In this document: positions 8,643 to 17,252 of the stretch, in pieces | Layout: each line of letters starts with the position of its first letter | Numbering within the stretch: the first letter of the stretch is position 1 | From: Pseudomonadota bacterium | Lineage (GTDB): Bacteria; Pseudomonadota; Alphaproteobacteria; Rhodospirillales; Magnetospirillaceae | Direction: 5' to 3' | NCBI GenBank assembly: GCA_021848545.1 | Contig: JAJZUL010000013.1 | Location: 1 to 64,000, forward strand | DNA length: 64,000 nucleotides | The notes under the pieces: model-generated | What the model saw: only the letters and a program-made list of their open reading frames with translations | Told to the model about the DNA's origin: nothing | Database searches by the model: none | Made by a program: the position numbers and the translations under genes

Positions 8643-9980
8643 GTGGCGTTGTTCGCCGCGTTTCAGGTAGCGGTCGAAGGTGGCGCAGACGGCGCGGACC
8701 AGGGTGCGGCCCTCTTCGGTGACCGCGATCTTGCGGCCGTCCACACGCACCAATCCGTCCGCCTCCAGCGGCGCCAGCGAGGCCAGTTCGGGGGCGAACT
8801 GGGCGCCATCGGCGCCGAAACGGCCCGCCACCGCGTCCAGATCGACGTCCAGATCGCACATCAGCCGTTCGATGATCGCCCGGCGCAGACGGTCGTCGCC
8901 ATTGATGGCCACACCCCGCTGGGTGGCCAGTTCGCCCTTGGCGATGGCGTCGCGATAGGCGTGGATTTCGCCGACATTGGCCACGTAACCCTGGGGCAGG
9001 GCGCCGATTCCCGATGCGCCGAACCCGATCAAAGTGTCGGCGGAATCGGTGGTGTAGCCCTGGAAATTCCGGTGCAGGCGCCGCGCCTTCAGCGCGATGG
9101 CCATTTCGTCGTCGGGGGCGGCGAAATGGTCCAGGCCGATCTGGACATAGCCATGGGTCTCCACCAGCCGCCGGCATCCGTCCTCATACTGCCGCCAGCG
9201 CAACTGGGTGTCGGGCAGGGCCTCGTCCGGGATCAGCCTTTGATGCTTCTTCATCCACGGCACATGGGCATAGCCGAACAGGGCGATGCGTTTCGGACCG
9301 AACGCCACCGCCCGGTCGATGGTGTCGATCAGGCCGTCCAGGGTCTGGTAGGGCAGGCCGTAGATCAGATCCATGTTGATTTCGGGCACGCCGTGGCGGC
9401 GCAGCCATTCGATCACCTGGGCGGTGACCGCGTAGGGCTGGATGCGGTTGATGGCTTCCTGCACCTTGGGGTCGAAATCCTGCACCCCGATCGAGGCGCG
9501 GGTCACCCCGGCGCCGGCCATGGCCGCCACATAGGCCTCGTCGGCGGTGCGCGGGTCCAGTTCCACCGCGATTTCAGCATCCGCCTTGACCGCGAAACGC
9601 CGGCGCAGGCTGTCGACGGTGCGGACGAAATCCTCGGCCGACAGAATGGTGGGGCTGCCGCCGCCGAAATGGATGTGTCGGGCGGTCATACGGGCGGGCA
9701 GGGCGTCCGCCACCATGTCGATCTCGCGCCATAGCGCGTCCATATAGGCCGCCACCGGCGCGTAGCGCTTGGTGATCTTGGTGTGGCAGCCGCAGAACCA
9801 GCACATTTCCGCGCAATAGGCGATGTGCAGATACAGCGACAATTCGGTGGCGGGATCGATGCCCCCCAGCCAGGCGCCATAGGTGGCGGAATCGATGCCG
9901 CCGTGGAAATGCGGCGCCGTCGGATAGGAGGTGTAGCGCGGCACGCGCAGGTCGTATTTGTCGGACAGGTCGGAGCGCAT
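8628..9980 (-). CDS. hemN: Oxygen-independent coproporphyrinogen III oxidase
   Basis: HemN is a radical-SAM enzyme that decarboxylates coproporphyrinogen III to protoporphyrinogen IX without oxygen, supporting heme (and, where present, bacteriochlorophyll) synthesis under microaerobic or anaerobic conditions. The 450-aa protein has the conserved N-terminal VPRYTSYPTAPHF. The radical-SAM cluster ligands are Cys56, Cys60 and Cys63 (YCAEMCWFC), followed by the extra Cys65 typical of HemN. FGGGSPTILS is the GGE-like SAM-binding motif. The C-terminal HemN domain is complete. Length and motifs separate it from the shorter HemW-like proteins. The minus-strand ATG at 9980 is the first in-frame start and gives the canonical N terminus. 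Confidence 0.95.
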   Translation of the reverse strand: MRSDLSDKYDLRVPRYTSYPTAPHFHGGIDSATYGAWLGGIDPATELSLYLHIAYCAEMCWFCGCHTKITKRYAPVAAYMDALWREIDMVADALPARMTARHIHFGGGSPTILSAEDFVRTVDSLRRRFAVKADAEIAVELDPRTADEAYVAAMAGAGVTRASIGVQDFDPKVQEAINRIQPYAVTAQVIEWLRRHGVPEINMDLIYGLPYQTLDGLIDTIDRAVAFGPKRIALFGYAHVPWMKKHQRLIPDEALPDTQLRWRQYEDGCRRLVETHGYVQIGLDHFAAPDDEMAIALKARRLHRNFQGYTTDSADTLIGFGASGIGALPQGYVANVGEIHAYRDAIAKGELATQRGVAINGDDRLRRAIIERLMCDLDVDLDAVAGRFGADGAQFAPELASLAPLEADGLVRVDGRKIAVTEEGRTLVRAVCATFDRYLKRGEQRHSKAV

Positions 9981-10074
9981 TGCCGTCGCGGTTCAGCGGA
10001 AGGTTAATTCAGGTCGGCAACCCTACTCCGTCCGGGCCGGCCATATCAACAATGGGACGCGCAGGGATAAAGGA

Positions 10075-11130
10075 TCAGGGGGTTTTGTCGAAGGGCGCGG
10101 CGCCGCGCGCCGACTGGGCCTGGCGGGCGCCCTGGTGCTCGATCATCCAGCCCGGATATTCGGGGGGCAGGGCGCTGACCTCGTCGAGGGCGGCGATCTC
10201 GTCGGCGGCCAGCGTCAGATCCGAGGCGGCCAGATTGTCGTCCAGTTGCTCCACCGTCTTGGCGCCGATGATCACCGCGGCGATGCCGGGCCGATGCAGC
10301 GCCCAGGCCAGCGCCACCCGCGCCACCGAAACGCCATGGGCCTCGGCGATGGGGCGCATCCGATCCACGCAGGCGAATACCCGCTCGCGATCCACCGGCG
10401 GGAAATCGAAGCCGGTGCGCCGCGCTCCTTCCGGCCCGGCCGTTTCGCGGTCGAACTTGCCCGACAGCAGACCCCCGGCCAGCGGGCTCCAGGCCAGCAG
10501 GCCCAGACCCTCGGACCGGGCCATGGGCACGATCTCGCGCTCGATGTCGCGCGCGGCGATGGCGTAATAGGCCTGCAGCGTGACCAGGCGGGTCCAATCA
10601 TGGGCCAGGGCCAGGCCTTGAGCCTTGGCCACCATCCAGGCCGGCCAGTTGGACACGCCGATATAGCGGACCAGACCCTGGCGCACCAGATCGTCGAGCG
10701 CCCGCATGGTTTCGTCCACCGGGGTCAGGGGGTCGACTCCGTGAATCTGATACAGATCGATGTAATCGGTGCCCAGGCGGCGGAGGCTGGCCTTGACGCC
10801 GTCCATGATGTGCCCGCGCGAGGTGCCGCGATCGTTGACGCCGGCGCCGGTGGCGCCGAAGACCTTGGTGGCCAGCACCACGTCGGTGCGCTTGATGCCG
10901 GCGTTGACCAGGGCGCGGCCGGTGATCTCCTCGGCCAATCCTTCGGAATAGACGTCGGCGGTGTCGATGAAATTGACCCCGGCCCCGACGGCGCGGGCCA
11001 CCAGCCGGTCGGCGGCGCCCTGGTCCAGGGCGCCGATCGCCGTCCAGAAGCCGCGCCCGCCGAAGGTCATGGTGCCCAAACACAACTCCGAGACGACAAG
11101 ACCGGTGGCGCCCAGAGTGCGATAACGCAT
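10075..11130 (-). CDS. Aldo/keto reductase family oxidoreductase
   Basis: A 351-aa NADPH-dependent aldo/keto reductase of the large YajO/Tas-like group. It begins MRYRTLGATGLVVSELCLGT, a typical first strand. It carries the catalytic tetrad pattern: Asp in NFIDTADVYSEG (with Tyr), Lys in VLATKVFG, and His in DLYQIHGVD. The cofactor region includes GVSNWPAW and the C-terminal VIIGAKTVEQLDDNL. The ATG at 11130 has GGGAG upstream and is preferred over a start 29 codons earlier, whose extra residues look non-conserved. Physiological substrate unknown. It is monocistronic and divergent from the receiver-like gene at 11277. Confidence 0.9.
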   Translation of the reverse strand: MRYRTLGATGLVVSELCLGTMTFGGRGFWTAIGALDQGAADRLVARAVGAGVNFIDTADVYSEGLAEEITGRALVNAGIKRTDVVLATKVFGATGAGVNDRGTSRGHIMDGVKASLRRLGTDYIDLYQIHGVDPLTPVDETMRALDDLVRQGLVRYIGVSNWPAWMVAKAQGLALAHDWTRLVTLQAYYAIAARDIEREIVPMARSEGLGLLAWSPLAGGLLSGKFDRETAGPEGARRTGFDFPPVDRERVFACVDRMRPIAEAHGVSVARVALAWALHRPGIAAVIIGAKTVEQLDDNLAASDLTLAADEIAALDEVSALPPEYPGWMIEHQGARQAQSARGAAPFDKTP

Positions 11131-11276
11131 GGCGGGACTCCCGTTTACGGTGGACAACGTAAAGGTAATGAATATGTTGAATCGCCGGGTCGGTTCAACC
11201 GACAATCCGGTGTGCATCCGTCACCGTGCCGATGGCTCCGGCGGTGATGCGCGATCTTACCGATTCGGGGGAGAGA

Positions 11277-12059
11277 ATGGCCATAGACGAAAGCGCCGAC
11301 AACGAAAACGAGCGGCGCGTCATCGACGAATTTCGCGATGAATTACGCGATACCGCCAGCGCCATCGACGTGTTGCTGGGCAATCTCCGTTCGAAAAGCG
11401 TCGATGCGGCCGAGGGTCTGAGCGCTTTGCGCCGGGACGCCAGCAACATGCGCAGCCAGGCCCAGGCCATGGCGGTGCCGATGATCCGGCTGGTGACCCA
11501 TCGCCTGGACGAATATCTGGCCGAACTGACCGATCTGTCGCCGGCGGCGATCGACGAAATCGAAGTGTTCATCAGCAAGATCGAGGCCCTGGCCGAGGGC
11601 GAGACGGTCGCCGAAAGCGACGTGCCGGTGGTGTTGCGCGCCCTGCCGGCCAAGCGCCGGGACGATATCGATTTCGGTTCCATCGTCAAAAAGAACGTCG
11701 AATTCCTGCTGGTGGTGCCGGAAAAGGCCATGGCCCGCATCGTCGAGCGCGAACTGGCCGCTTGCGGCTATCGCACCTCGCTGGCCCATGACGGGTTCGA
11801 GGCCATCGAAATGATCGTGCGGACCCGTCCCGACATGGTCATCGCCTCCATGGAACTGGGTCTGCTGTCGGGGGTCGATCTGGGGTGCGCCCTGGCCGCC
11901 ATGCCGGTCACCGAAGGGGTGCCCTATGCGGTGCTGACCAGCTACGACTGGTCCAACCCCAAGTTGAAGGGCCTGCCCACGCGCGCCTCCCTGATTCGCA
12001 AGGGACCTCATTTCGGCGACGATCTCGCCGAGACCTTGTCGCGCTTCGGGATCACCTGA
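11277..12059 (+). CDS. Degenerate Hpt-like plus pseudo-receiver domain protein
   Basis: A 260-aa cytoplasmic protein. Residues about 10-110 form an all-helical region whose central helix (ALRRDASNMRSQAQAMAVP) has the shape of a histidine phosphotransfer helix, but Ser stands where the phospho-His is expected. Residues about 140-255 follow the response-regulator alternation (EFLLVVPEKAMARIVERELA, then DMVIASMELGLLSGVD, AVLTSYD, LIRKGP). The acidic pair is replaced by PE, and the phospho-acceptor Asp appears replaced by Ser or Ala in VIASMEL. Thr and Lys of the switch are retained. It is probably a non-phosphorylated signalling adaptor, an inference by eye. The GGGGGAGAG ribosome site decides the ATG at 11277. 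Confidence 0.65.
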   Translation: MAIDESADNENERRVIDEFRDELRDTASAIDVLLGNLRSKSVDAAEGLSALRRDASNMRSQAQAMAVPMIRLVTHRLDEYLAELTDLSPAAIDEIEVFISKIEALAEGETVAESDVPVVLRALPAKRRDDIDFGSIVKKNVEFLLVVPEKAMARIVERELAACGYRTSLAHDGFEAIEMIVRTRPDMVIASMELGLLSGVDLGCALAAMPVTEGVPYAVLTSYDWSNPKLKGLPTRASLIRKGPHFGDDLAETLSRFGIT

Positions 12060-12076
12060 CCGGGCCGATCGCTTCA

Positions 12077-12115
12077 GCCGCGCTGTCATCTTGGTGGCGG
12101 CGCGGCAAAATTTTT
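12077..12115 (+). terminator. Rho-independent terminator
   Basis: GCCGCGC (12077-12083) pairs with GCGCGGC (12100-12106) and is followed by AAAATTTTTG. It lies 18 bp past the receiver-like gene's stop. Confidence 0.6.
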
Positions 12116-12190
12116 GATTGCAGACGCTACTTAAACGTGTGTTACTATGCCGGAAATGCTCGTAATGTTATGAACATGGGAGTGGTGAAG

Positions 12191-12820
12191 ATGGCGGGTG
12201 ACCGGAATTCGGGCGGCGAAACGAAGGGGACGCGCACCGAACTGGTGCGGCAGCGACTGGAAGCGGAAATCCTGAGTGGGCTGCTTCCTCCCGGAACCCA
12301 TCTTGACGAAAAGGCGCAGGCCACGCGTCTGGGATGTTCGCGGACGCCGTTGCGCGAGGCGTTCAACCAGTTGGTCGCCACCGGGCTGCTGACCCGGCGC
12401 AATCATTGCGGCGTTCATGTCGCAATCCATGACCGCCGGCGCATCTGCGATCTGGTGCAGGCCTATGCCGTGACGGAAGCGTTTTGCGCCGACCTCGCCA
12501 TCTGCCGGGGCGGACTGGCCGGCCTGTCCGTGCCGGGCGACGGAACCGATTTCCGCGCCTTGCTGCGGGCGGTGCGGGAGCGATGCGGCAATGGCGTGCT
12601 GACCGAAATGGCGGCGCGGCTGGAGGTGCGGGTGGAACCCTATCGCCGGTTGGAAGGGGCCTTGGCCGAGGATCGCGATGGCGCCGCCGCCATGGCCCTG
12701 GCCGCGGCGATCCGCGGCAATAACGGCGACGAAATCGTACGCATCGTGCGCAACCGGCTGCTGGCCATGGCCGAGACCGCGAGCGCCTGCCTGCCCGCCA
12801 CCATCGGCGTCGCGGCGTAA
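12191..12820 (+). CDS. GntR-family (FadR/FCD type) transcriptional regulator
   Basis: A 209-aa DNA-binding regulator. The N-terminal winged helix (residues 12-80) shows the GntR signature: VRQRLEAEILSGLLPPGTHL, then LGCSRTPLREAFNQLVATGL, where the recognition helix is SRTPLREA. The C-terminal ligand-binding FCD domain is short (about 120 aa) and lacks an obvious full set of metal-binding His residues, so its effector is unknown. The ATG at 12191 was chosen for the GGGAG eight bases upstream; ATGs at 12170 and 12176 are alternatives. Its stop codon TAA ends on the first base of a family B palindrome. No adjacent metabolic operon reveals its target. Confidence 0.85.
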   Translation: MAGDRNSGGETKGTRTELVRQRLEAEILSGLLPPGTHLDEKAQATRLGCSRTPLREAFNQLVATGLLTRRNHCGVHVAIHDRRRICDLVQAYAVTEAFCADLAICRGGLAGLSVPGDGTDFRALLRAVRERCGNGVLTEMAARLEVRVEPYRRLEGALAEDRDGAAAMALAAAIRGNNGDEIVRIVRNRLLAMAETASACLPATIGVAA

Positions 12821-12963
12821 GAGCCCGACCCGAAAATCGCCATGGCGGCCTGCAAATGGCGGTTTTCTGCGCATCCGCTGCTCACGTACATGAAGTACGC
12901 TCCGCTGCGGGTCTCGAAAACCGCCATTTTCGGCACACCCTGCCGATTTTCGGGTCGGGCTCT
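12820..12963. repeat. Palindromic repeat family B, copy 1
   Basis: A 144-bp near-perfect palindrome. The terminal arms are AGAGCCCGACCCGAAAATCG and CGATTTTCGGGTCGGGCTCT. The inner arms are AATGGCGGTTTTC against GAAAACCGCCATT (one mismatch here), and the tip is CACGTACATGAAGTACGCT. It starts on the last base of the GntR stop codon. Relative to other copies, both outer arms carry the same change at the AAAATCG position, so pairing is kept. Confidence 0.92.
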
Positions 12964-13057
12964 AAGCGGGGGGGGCTTGAGGACAATCAACTTGACGGAT
13001 AGTGACATGGGTGTAACGCTCCCATTGGATAGTGGGGAGTCTTAGGGGAGCGTGGAA

Positions 13058-14038
13058 ATGGTCGGGTTTCTCAGCCGTGGCGCGCGATTTGGCGCCACGG
13101 TACTCGTATGTTTCGCCCTGTTGGGATGTGCGCAGAGCGGCGTCGACCAAAGTGGGCAGCCGGTTGCGGGAATGGGGCAAAAGCAGGCGGTGGGGACCGG
13201 GCTTGGTGCTCTGATCGGCGGGGTTGCGGGCGCCTTTATCGGCAAGGGGGCCGGCAAGGCTGTCGCCATTGTCGCCGGAGCGGCTATCGGCGGGCTGATC
13301 GGCAATCAGATCGGCGCGGCTTTGGACGCCGAGGATCAGAAGGCAATCCAGGAGAAGGCGGCGCAGGCCCTGCTGACCGAGCCCGACAATGCCAAAATTC
13401 AATGGAAATCCAATCATTCCGGGGCGAGCGCCACCATCGTGCCGACCGATACCCGGGTGGTGAAGCGTAAGATCGCGCTGCTTCGCGCCGCCGACGTGGC
13501 GCCTCCGGTGAATATGGAATTTACCGGCAAATGGTATCGGGTCGTTCGGGACACCAATGTCCGGTTGGGGCCGTCCACCGCTGATCGTATCGCCACCACG
13601 CTTGCCGCCGGCTCCTCGATTTGGGGGGTGGGACAGGTTCGCGGCCATTCCTGGATGATGGTCTCTCAGCATGGCAAAGCCATCGGCTATGTGGTGGCCA
13701 CCAATGTCGCGTCGCCGCAGGCCTGGCGCCAACTTCTGGCGGCGCGGCGGAACAGGCGCAAATCGCTGGCGCGCCGCAAGAGCGCAGCGTCCCCGCAGGT
13801 GGCGACGCGATCCGCCCCCGCAGCCAAGCCGTTCAATCTTGATGCCGCGATGCCGGTGCGCAGTCCCGCCGATCTCGACGCGCTCGCCAAGGCGCCCGGT
13901 TCTGGCGTCAAGCTGGAAACGGTAACCGCCAGCGTGACCTGTCGCGACATCACCATGGATACCACCATCAAAAACCAATCCCGGACTTCGACCGAGACCG
14001 CCTGCAAATCGCCGGACGGGTCGTGGGATATCGAATAG
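13058..14038 (+). CDS. Lipoprotein with glycine-zipper and SH3-like domains
   Basis: A 326-aa predicted lipoprotein. The signal peptide ends in the lipobox LLGC at about residue 24. Residues 45-90 form a glycine zipper (GTGLGALIGGVAGAFIGKGA, GAAIGGLIGNQIGAAL), the motif of the 17-kDa surface antigen/2TM group that inserts in membranes. Residues about 155-215 fit a bacterial SH3 fold (WYRVVRDTNVRLGPSTADRI, then GVGQVRGHSWMMV). The last 40 residues (TCRDITMDTTIKN, two Cys) match the C-terminal domain common in surface-antigen lipoproteins. It is the first gene of a three-gene envelope cluster, 12 bp before the next start. GGGGAG lies 7 bp upstream of the ATG; the GTG at 13052 is less well placed. 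Function unknown, likely cell-envelope. Confidence 0.82.
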   Translation: MVGFLSRGARFGATVLVCFALLGCAQSGVDQSGQPVAGMGQKQAVGTGLGALIGGVAGAFIGKGAGKAVAIVAGAAIGGLIGNQIGAALDAEDQKAIQEKAAQALLTEPDNAKIQWKSNHSGASATIVPTDTRVVKRKIALLRAADVAPPVNMEFTGKWYRVVRDTNVRLGPSTADRIATTLAAGSSIWGVGQVRGHSWMMVSQHGKAIGYVVATNVASPQAWRQLLAARRNRRKSLARRKSAASPQVATRSAPAAKPFNLDAAMPVRSPADLDALAKAPGSGVKLETVTASVTCRDITMDTTIKNQSRTSTETACKSPDGSWDIE

Positions 14039-14050
14039 AACGGCGACATC

Positions 14051-15649
14051 ATGACCAAACGGATTTTTCTGGTGGGCGCGATAGCGGCCACCATGGTGGC
14101 CGCGCCGTCGGCTTTTGCCCATAGCCATGCGTATATGCTGGCCACGTCGAAACACTTCATGCTCGACGTCACCGCCGCCGGCGGCACGGCTTGGTGCGGT
14201 TCGGCCATTCATTTGCAAATGGCGCTGAAACAGGGAAGTCCCGATGCCGGCAATACCGCCGGGCAGATCACCATCATGAATTTGTTGAAGACGCCGATCG
14301 TTCAGGATTGTCCCCAGGCGAAGACGGCGTCGCTGCAGGTTTCCGGTCCCGGCGCCGCGTCGGGAACGTTTGACGCCTCGGCCGCCAATGGCTGGCGCTT
14401 CGCCAAAGCGCAAGCCCCAGTGGCAAACGTGACACCTGCGAAAACGCCGGCTGCCACGCCCGTGGCTGCGGCGCCGCCCGCCATTCCGCCGATTCCGCGC
14501 TATCGCAACTATACCGGCGTCATGCTGGCCTATATCCATGCCAATCCAGCTTTGGCCGACAATCCCGCCTATGTACGGTGGTGGGCTTCGCACCATTACG
14601 CCCAGGCGTTCAATGCTGTCCAATTTCAGGAATTCAAGCTCCGGCCGCTGCTGGAGAGGGCAAAAGCCGATCTAAAGAAAACCGTATCCAACATAAACGG
14701 AAAATATGTAACGATTATACTTGGGGCGACGTTTGGCACGTATGATTTTTCGAAAAATGCATTCCCAATAATAGGGTTTTCAAATTCAAATAAAATAACC
14801 ACTACAAGTAATGATTTGCGGCCTGGTAAAATACCTTTTACTTTTTATATCAATGTTCCAGGGTTGTCCTTTATTCGAAGACTGCCCATGGATCAGGCTT
14901 CGGCGCAGGCGTTCGAGAAAAAACGGACGCAATGGGGCAATGTCAATCGAAGCATCGTCATCGCGGCCACGATCAAACTCGATAAAAAGGGATTTACGAT
15001 CGCCAATGATGTCTTCGGAGGCGTAAACGCGACCACGTCGGGCACTTTGGTCAACGCCACCATTTACGCCAGCAGCCGGCTCCAGGATCCTCTCTACGTC
15101 ATTTCCGCCGCCGATCTCCAGCAGGCGCGGGCGGCGCAAGTGGCGGCGGCGGCGGCCCAGCGCGCGGCGGAGGCCAGGCAATTGGCCAAGCAACAGCGCG
15201 AGGCGCTGATGGCGCAACGCCAGGAAGACATCACGCTGCTGGCGCAAAGCACGCCCAGTACCAGACTGGCCAACTGGATTTCGACTGGTCCCCTTGATTT
15301 TTCCGCCCGCCTTGAGTCGCTGCGAGGCGCCAGAACGGCGGCTTTGCTCGCCGGCCGGCCGGTGACCGTCCAGATGCTGGTCCAGGCGGACGAGGGCGGG
15401 CGCGATAAGATCGCCAGCCGCTGGCCCGGTCATTTGCGGGTGACGGTGCCATCCGGGCAGCCGGCCTTGCGGGCGTCGCATTGGTATCTGGTCCAGGGTG
15501 CGCTGTCCGTGCCCGAAAAGCCGGGGCTGCAGACCGCCACGCTGGCGGCGGACCGCGTTTATGCCTGCACCCAGGCCCAATGCCGCGACGCGATGAACGC
15601 CACGGCGATCGTCGATCGCAAATTGGCGGCATTGGAATCGGGTCACTAA
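14051..15649 (+). CDS. Exported protein of unknown function (DUF4852-like region, AT-rich insert)
   Basis: A 532-aa protein with a clear signal peptide cleaved after SAFA (residue about 23). It has an N-terminal domain with two Cys (residues 50-110), a Pro/Ala linker (about 125-155), and a segment around 160-215 (NYTGVMLAYIHANPALADNP, Trp-rich YVRWWASHHYAQAF) recalling DUF4852-type proteins. An Ala/Gln/Arg coiled-coil stretch spans about 355-395, and the C-terminal domain has two Cys (YACTQAQC). Bases about 14685-14885 are markedly AT-rich inside a GC-rich gene, with foreign codon choice (ATA, AAA, TTT), suggesting an acquired or recombined segment. It sits in the middle of the envelope cluster, 12 bp after the lipoprotein gene. 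No function assigned. Confidence 0.72.
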   Translation: MTKRIFLVGAIAATMVAAPSAFAHSHAYMLATSKHFMLDVTAAGGTAWCGSAIHLQMALKQGSPDAGNTAGQITIMNLLKTPIVQDCPQAKTASLQVSGPGAASGTFDASAANGWRFAKAQAPVANVTPAKTPAATPVAAAPPAIPPIPRYRNYTGVMLAYIHANPALADNPAYVRWWASHHYAQAFNAVQFQEFKLRPLLERAKADLKKTVSNINGKYVTIILGATFGTYDFSKNAFPIIGFSNSNKITTTSNDLRPGKIPFTFYINVPGLSFIRRLPMDQASAQAFEKKRTQWGNVNRSIVIAATIKLDKKGFTIANDVFGGVNATTSGTLVNATIYASSRLQDPLYVISAADLQQARAAQVAAAAAQRAAEARQLAKQQREALMAQRQEDITLLAQSTPSTRLANWISTGPLDFSARLESLRGARTAALLAGRPVTVQMLVQADEGGRDKIASRWPGHLRVTVPSGQPALRASHWYLVQGALSVPEKPGLQTATLAADRVYACTQAQCRDAMNATAIVDRKLAALESGH

Positions 15650-15694
15650 TTACTCGACCGTATCGAACGGCGCAAAAGATCGGAGGAGGGGAAC

Positions 15695-16690
15695 GTGTCG
15701 GGTCAGTCGGCGAAAGCCAAGCGCAAGCCGTTGCTCATCGGAGGGGCCGCCCTGGCGGTCGTGGTGGTCGGCGGTTGGTTGGTCGCCAGCCATATCGCGA
15801 CCAAGACGGCCAAGGACAAGGTCGATACCTTTCTCATTCGCAACAATTTGACCGGCGTCGTCAGCTATGGCGGCATTTCGGCCTCGCCCTTCGGGTCGGC
15901 AACCTTGTCCCATGTGCTGGTCAGAGATTCCAGCGGCGCGGCGGTGGCGAAATTCGGTTCGGTCGAGATTTCCGATCTGCGGGTCAAGGATGGGGCGGTG
16001 TTGGGCGCGAAGGTGTCGTTGGCGTCGGCCGCCATCCCGCTTTTGCCGATGGCCCGGCAAAATCCGGGCGACGCCACCTTGGCCGGTCTGGTCGGTCTTG
16101 GTTACACCACGCTTACCGGGAACCTGTCGGTTGCCGAGCATTTCAATGCCGAGCGGGGGCGGTTCTCCCTTAATATCCGCAGCGACATCGACGGTATGGG
16201 CCGGCTCAAGCTCAGGCTCAAGCTTAACGATATCGATCCCGGCATGATGGATGTCGTGGCGAAAATGGCCCAGGCTGGGGCGCAGGGCAATGGGTTGGCG
16301 ATATTGGGGACCGGGTTGGCGGGGCTGCAAAGTCTCGAATCAACTTCCCTGGACAAGCTGACGGTGACAATTGACGATTCGAAGCTGGTTCACCGCCTTC
16401 GCAAAATTCCCGTGACCGCCATTCCGGCGAAAGCCGGCCCGTCGATGGAACTTGCTCCAGGGTTGAACGTCGATCAATTGGTGCGGGCCGGCATGTCGCT
16501 GTCGGACGCCAGGAATACGGCGGACGCGGTGCGGCACTGGAGCCGGAACGGGGGAACCATCCACATGCGCACCCATATCGCCTCCCCCCTTCCCCTGTTC
16601 AAATCGACGGGGGTGTTCGGTGGGGCGGGGCTCGCCTTCAGCAATGTCGATACATTCCTGGCGGCGACACGGGCGACCATTTCCAACTGA
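15695..16690 (+). CDS. Single-pass membrane protein of unknown function (YdgA/AsmA-like features)
   Basis: A 331-aa protein. A lysine-rich N terminus is followed by one transmembrane helix (residues about 12-30, Ala/Val-rich), placing the rest in the periplasm. The remainder alternates short beta strands and Gly turns (LSHVLVRDSSGAAVAKFGSV, SVEISDLRV), a pattern seen in DUF945/YdgA-like and AsmA-like envelope proteins. Conserved catalytic motifs are absent. It starts with GTG behind an excellent GGAGGAGGGG ribosome site, 45 bp after the previous gene, so the three genes probably form one operon. It ends inside a palindrome shared with the convergent thioesterase gene. Confidence 0.7.
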   Translation: MSGQSAKAKRKPLLIGGAALAVVVVGGWLVASHIATKTAKDKVDTFLIRNNLTGVVSYGGISASPFGSATLSHVLVRDSSGAAVAKFGSVEISDLRVKDGAVLGAKVSLASAAIPLLPMARQNPGDATLAGLVGLGYTTLTGNLSVAEHFNAERGRFSLNIRSDIDGMGRLKLRLKLNDIDPGMMDVVAKMAQAGAQGNGLAILGTGLAGLQSLESTSLDKLTVTIDDSKLVHRLRKIPVTAIPAKAGPSMELAPGLNVDQLVRAGMSLSDARNTADAVRHWSRNGGTIHMRTHIASPLPLFKSTGVFGGAGLAFSNVDTFLAATRATISN

Positions 16691-16715
16691 CGGCGACCGA
16701 CGCGGACGCCGTCAG
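16687..16715. terminator. Bidirectional hairpin overlapping two stop codons
   Basis: CTGACGGCG (16687-16695) pairs perfectly with CGCCGTCAG (16707-16715). The arms contain the stop codon of the plus-strand gene and that of the minus-strand thioesterase gene. No U-tract is seen. Confidence 0.45.
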
Positions 16716-17158
16716 TCGATAAGATCGTCTTCCCCCGGCGGGATTTCCCGTTTGGCGTGGTTGTCGTCGATGGCGACATAGGTGAAGACGGCGCTGGTCA
16801 CCCGGATCGGCGCCGTCAATTGGCGGCCGCGGCGGACCCAGGCTTCCACCCGCACCGCGATCGAGGTGCGGCCGATCCGGACGATCTCGGTATAGCAGCT
16901 CACCTCGTCGCCGATGAAAACCGGCTGGTGAAAGGTCATGGCCTCCACCGCCACCGTCACCGCCCGTCCGTGGGTGCGGCGAAAAGCGTGGGTGCCGCCG
17001 GCCAGATCCATCTGGCTCATCAGCCAGCCGCCGAAGATATGGCCGTAGGGATTGGCGTCGGCCGGCATCGCCACGGCGCGGATCGACAGACGGCCGCGCG
17101 GCCGCGCGGCGCCGTCCTCCGGTGTCGGGACGGGAGAATCTGAACCGGAATCAGTCAT
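16712..17158 (-). CDS. Acyl-CoA thioesterase (YciA-like hotdog fold)
   Basis: A 148-aa cytoplasmic hotdog-fold thioesterase, predicted to hydrolyse short- or medium-chain acyl-CoA to free acid and CoA. The core shows MPADANPYGHIFGGWLMSQM with the catalytic Asp expected in the following helix (DLAGGTHAF), then VEAMTFHQPVFIGDEVSCY and VRIGRTSIAVRVEAW, the canonical YciA/BACH pattern. The acidic C-terminal tail (PPGEDDLID) is non-conserved. The ATG at 17158 was preferred to a TTG three codons upstream. It is convergent with the envelope cluster and divergent from parE. Confidence 0.9.
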   Translation of the reverse strand: MTDSGSDSPVPTPEDGAARPRGRLSIRAVAMPADANPYGHIFGGWLMSQMDLAGGTHAFRRTHGRAVTVAVEAMTFHQPVFIGDEVSCYTEIVRIGRTSIAVRVEAWVRRGRQLTAPIRVTSAVFTYVAIDDNHAKREIPPGEDDLID

Positions 17159-17217
17159 GAAGGGCAAATCCAGGAACTAGATATGGTAGGTGACGGTGAA
17201 AATCCCACAGCATCCGC

Positions 17218-17245
17218 TTGCGTGGGGCCGTCATTCTCCTATAAT
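17218..17245 (+). promoter_or_regulatory. Promoter giving a probable leaderless parE transcript
   Basis: TTGCGT (17218-17223), a 16-bp spacer and a perfect TATAAT (17240-17245). The expected start, 6-8 nt downstream, coincides with the parE ATG at 17253. No Shine-Dalgarno lies before that ATG. Confidence 0.6.
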
Positions 17246-17252
17246 GCCCGCC

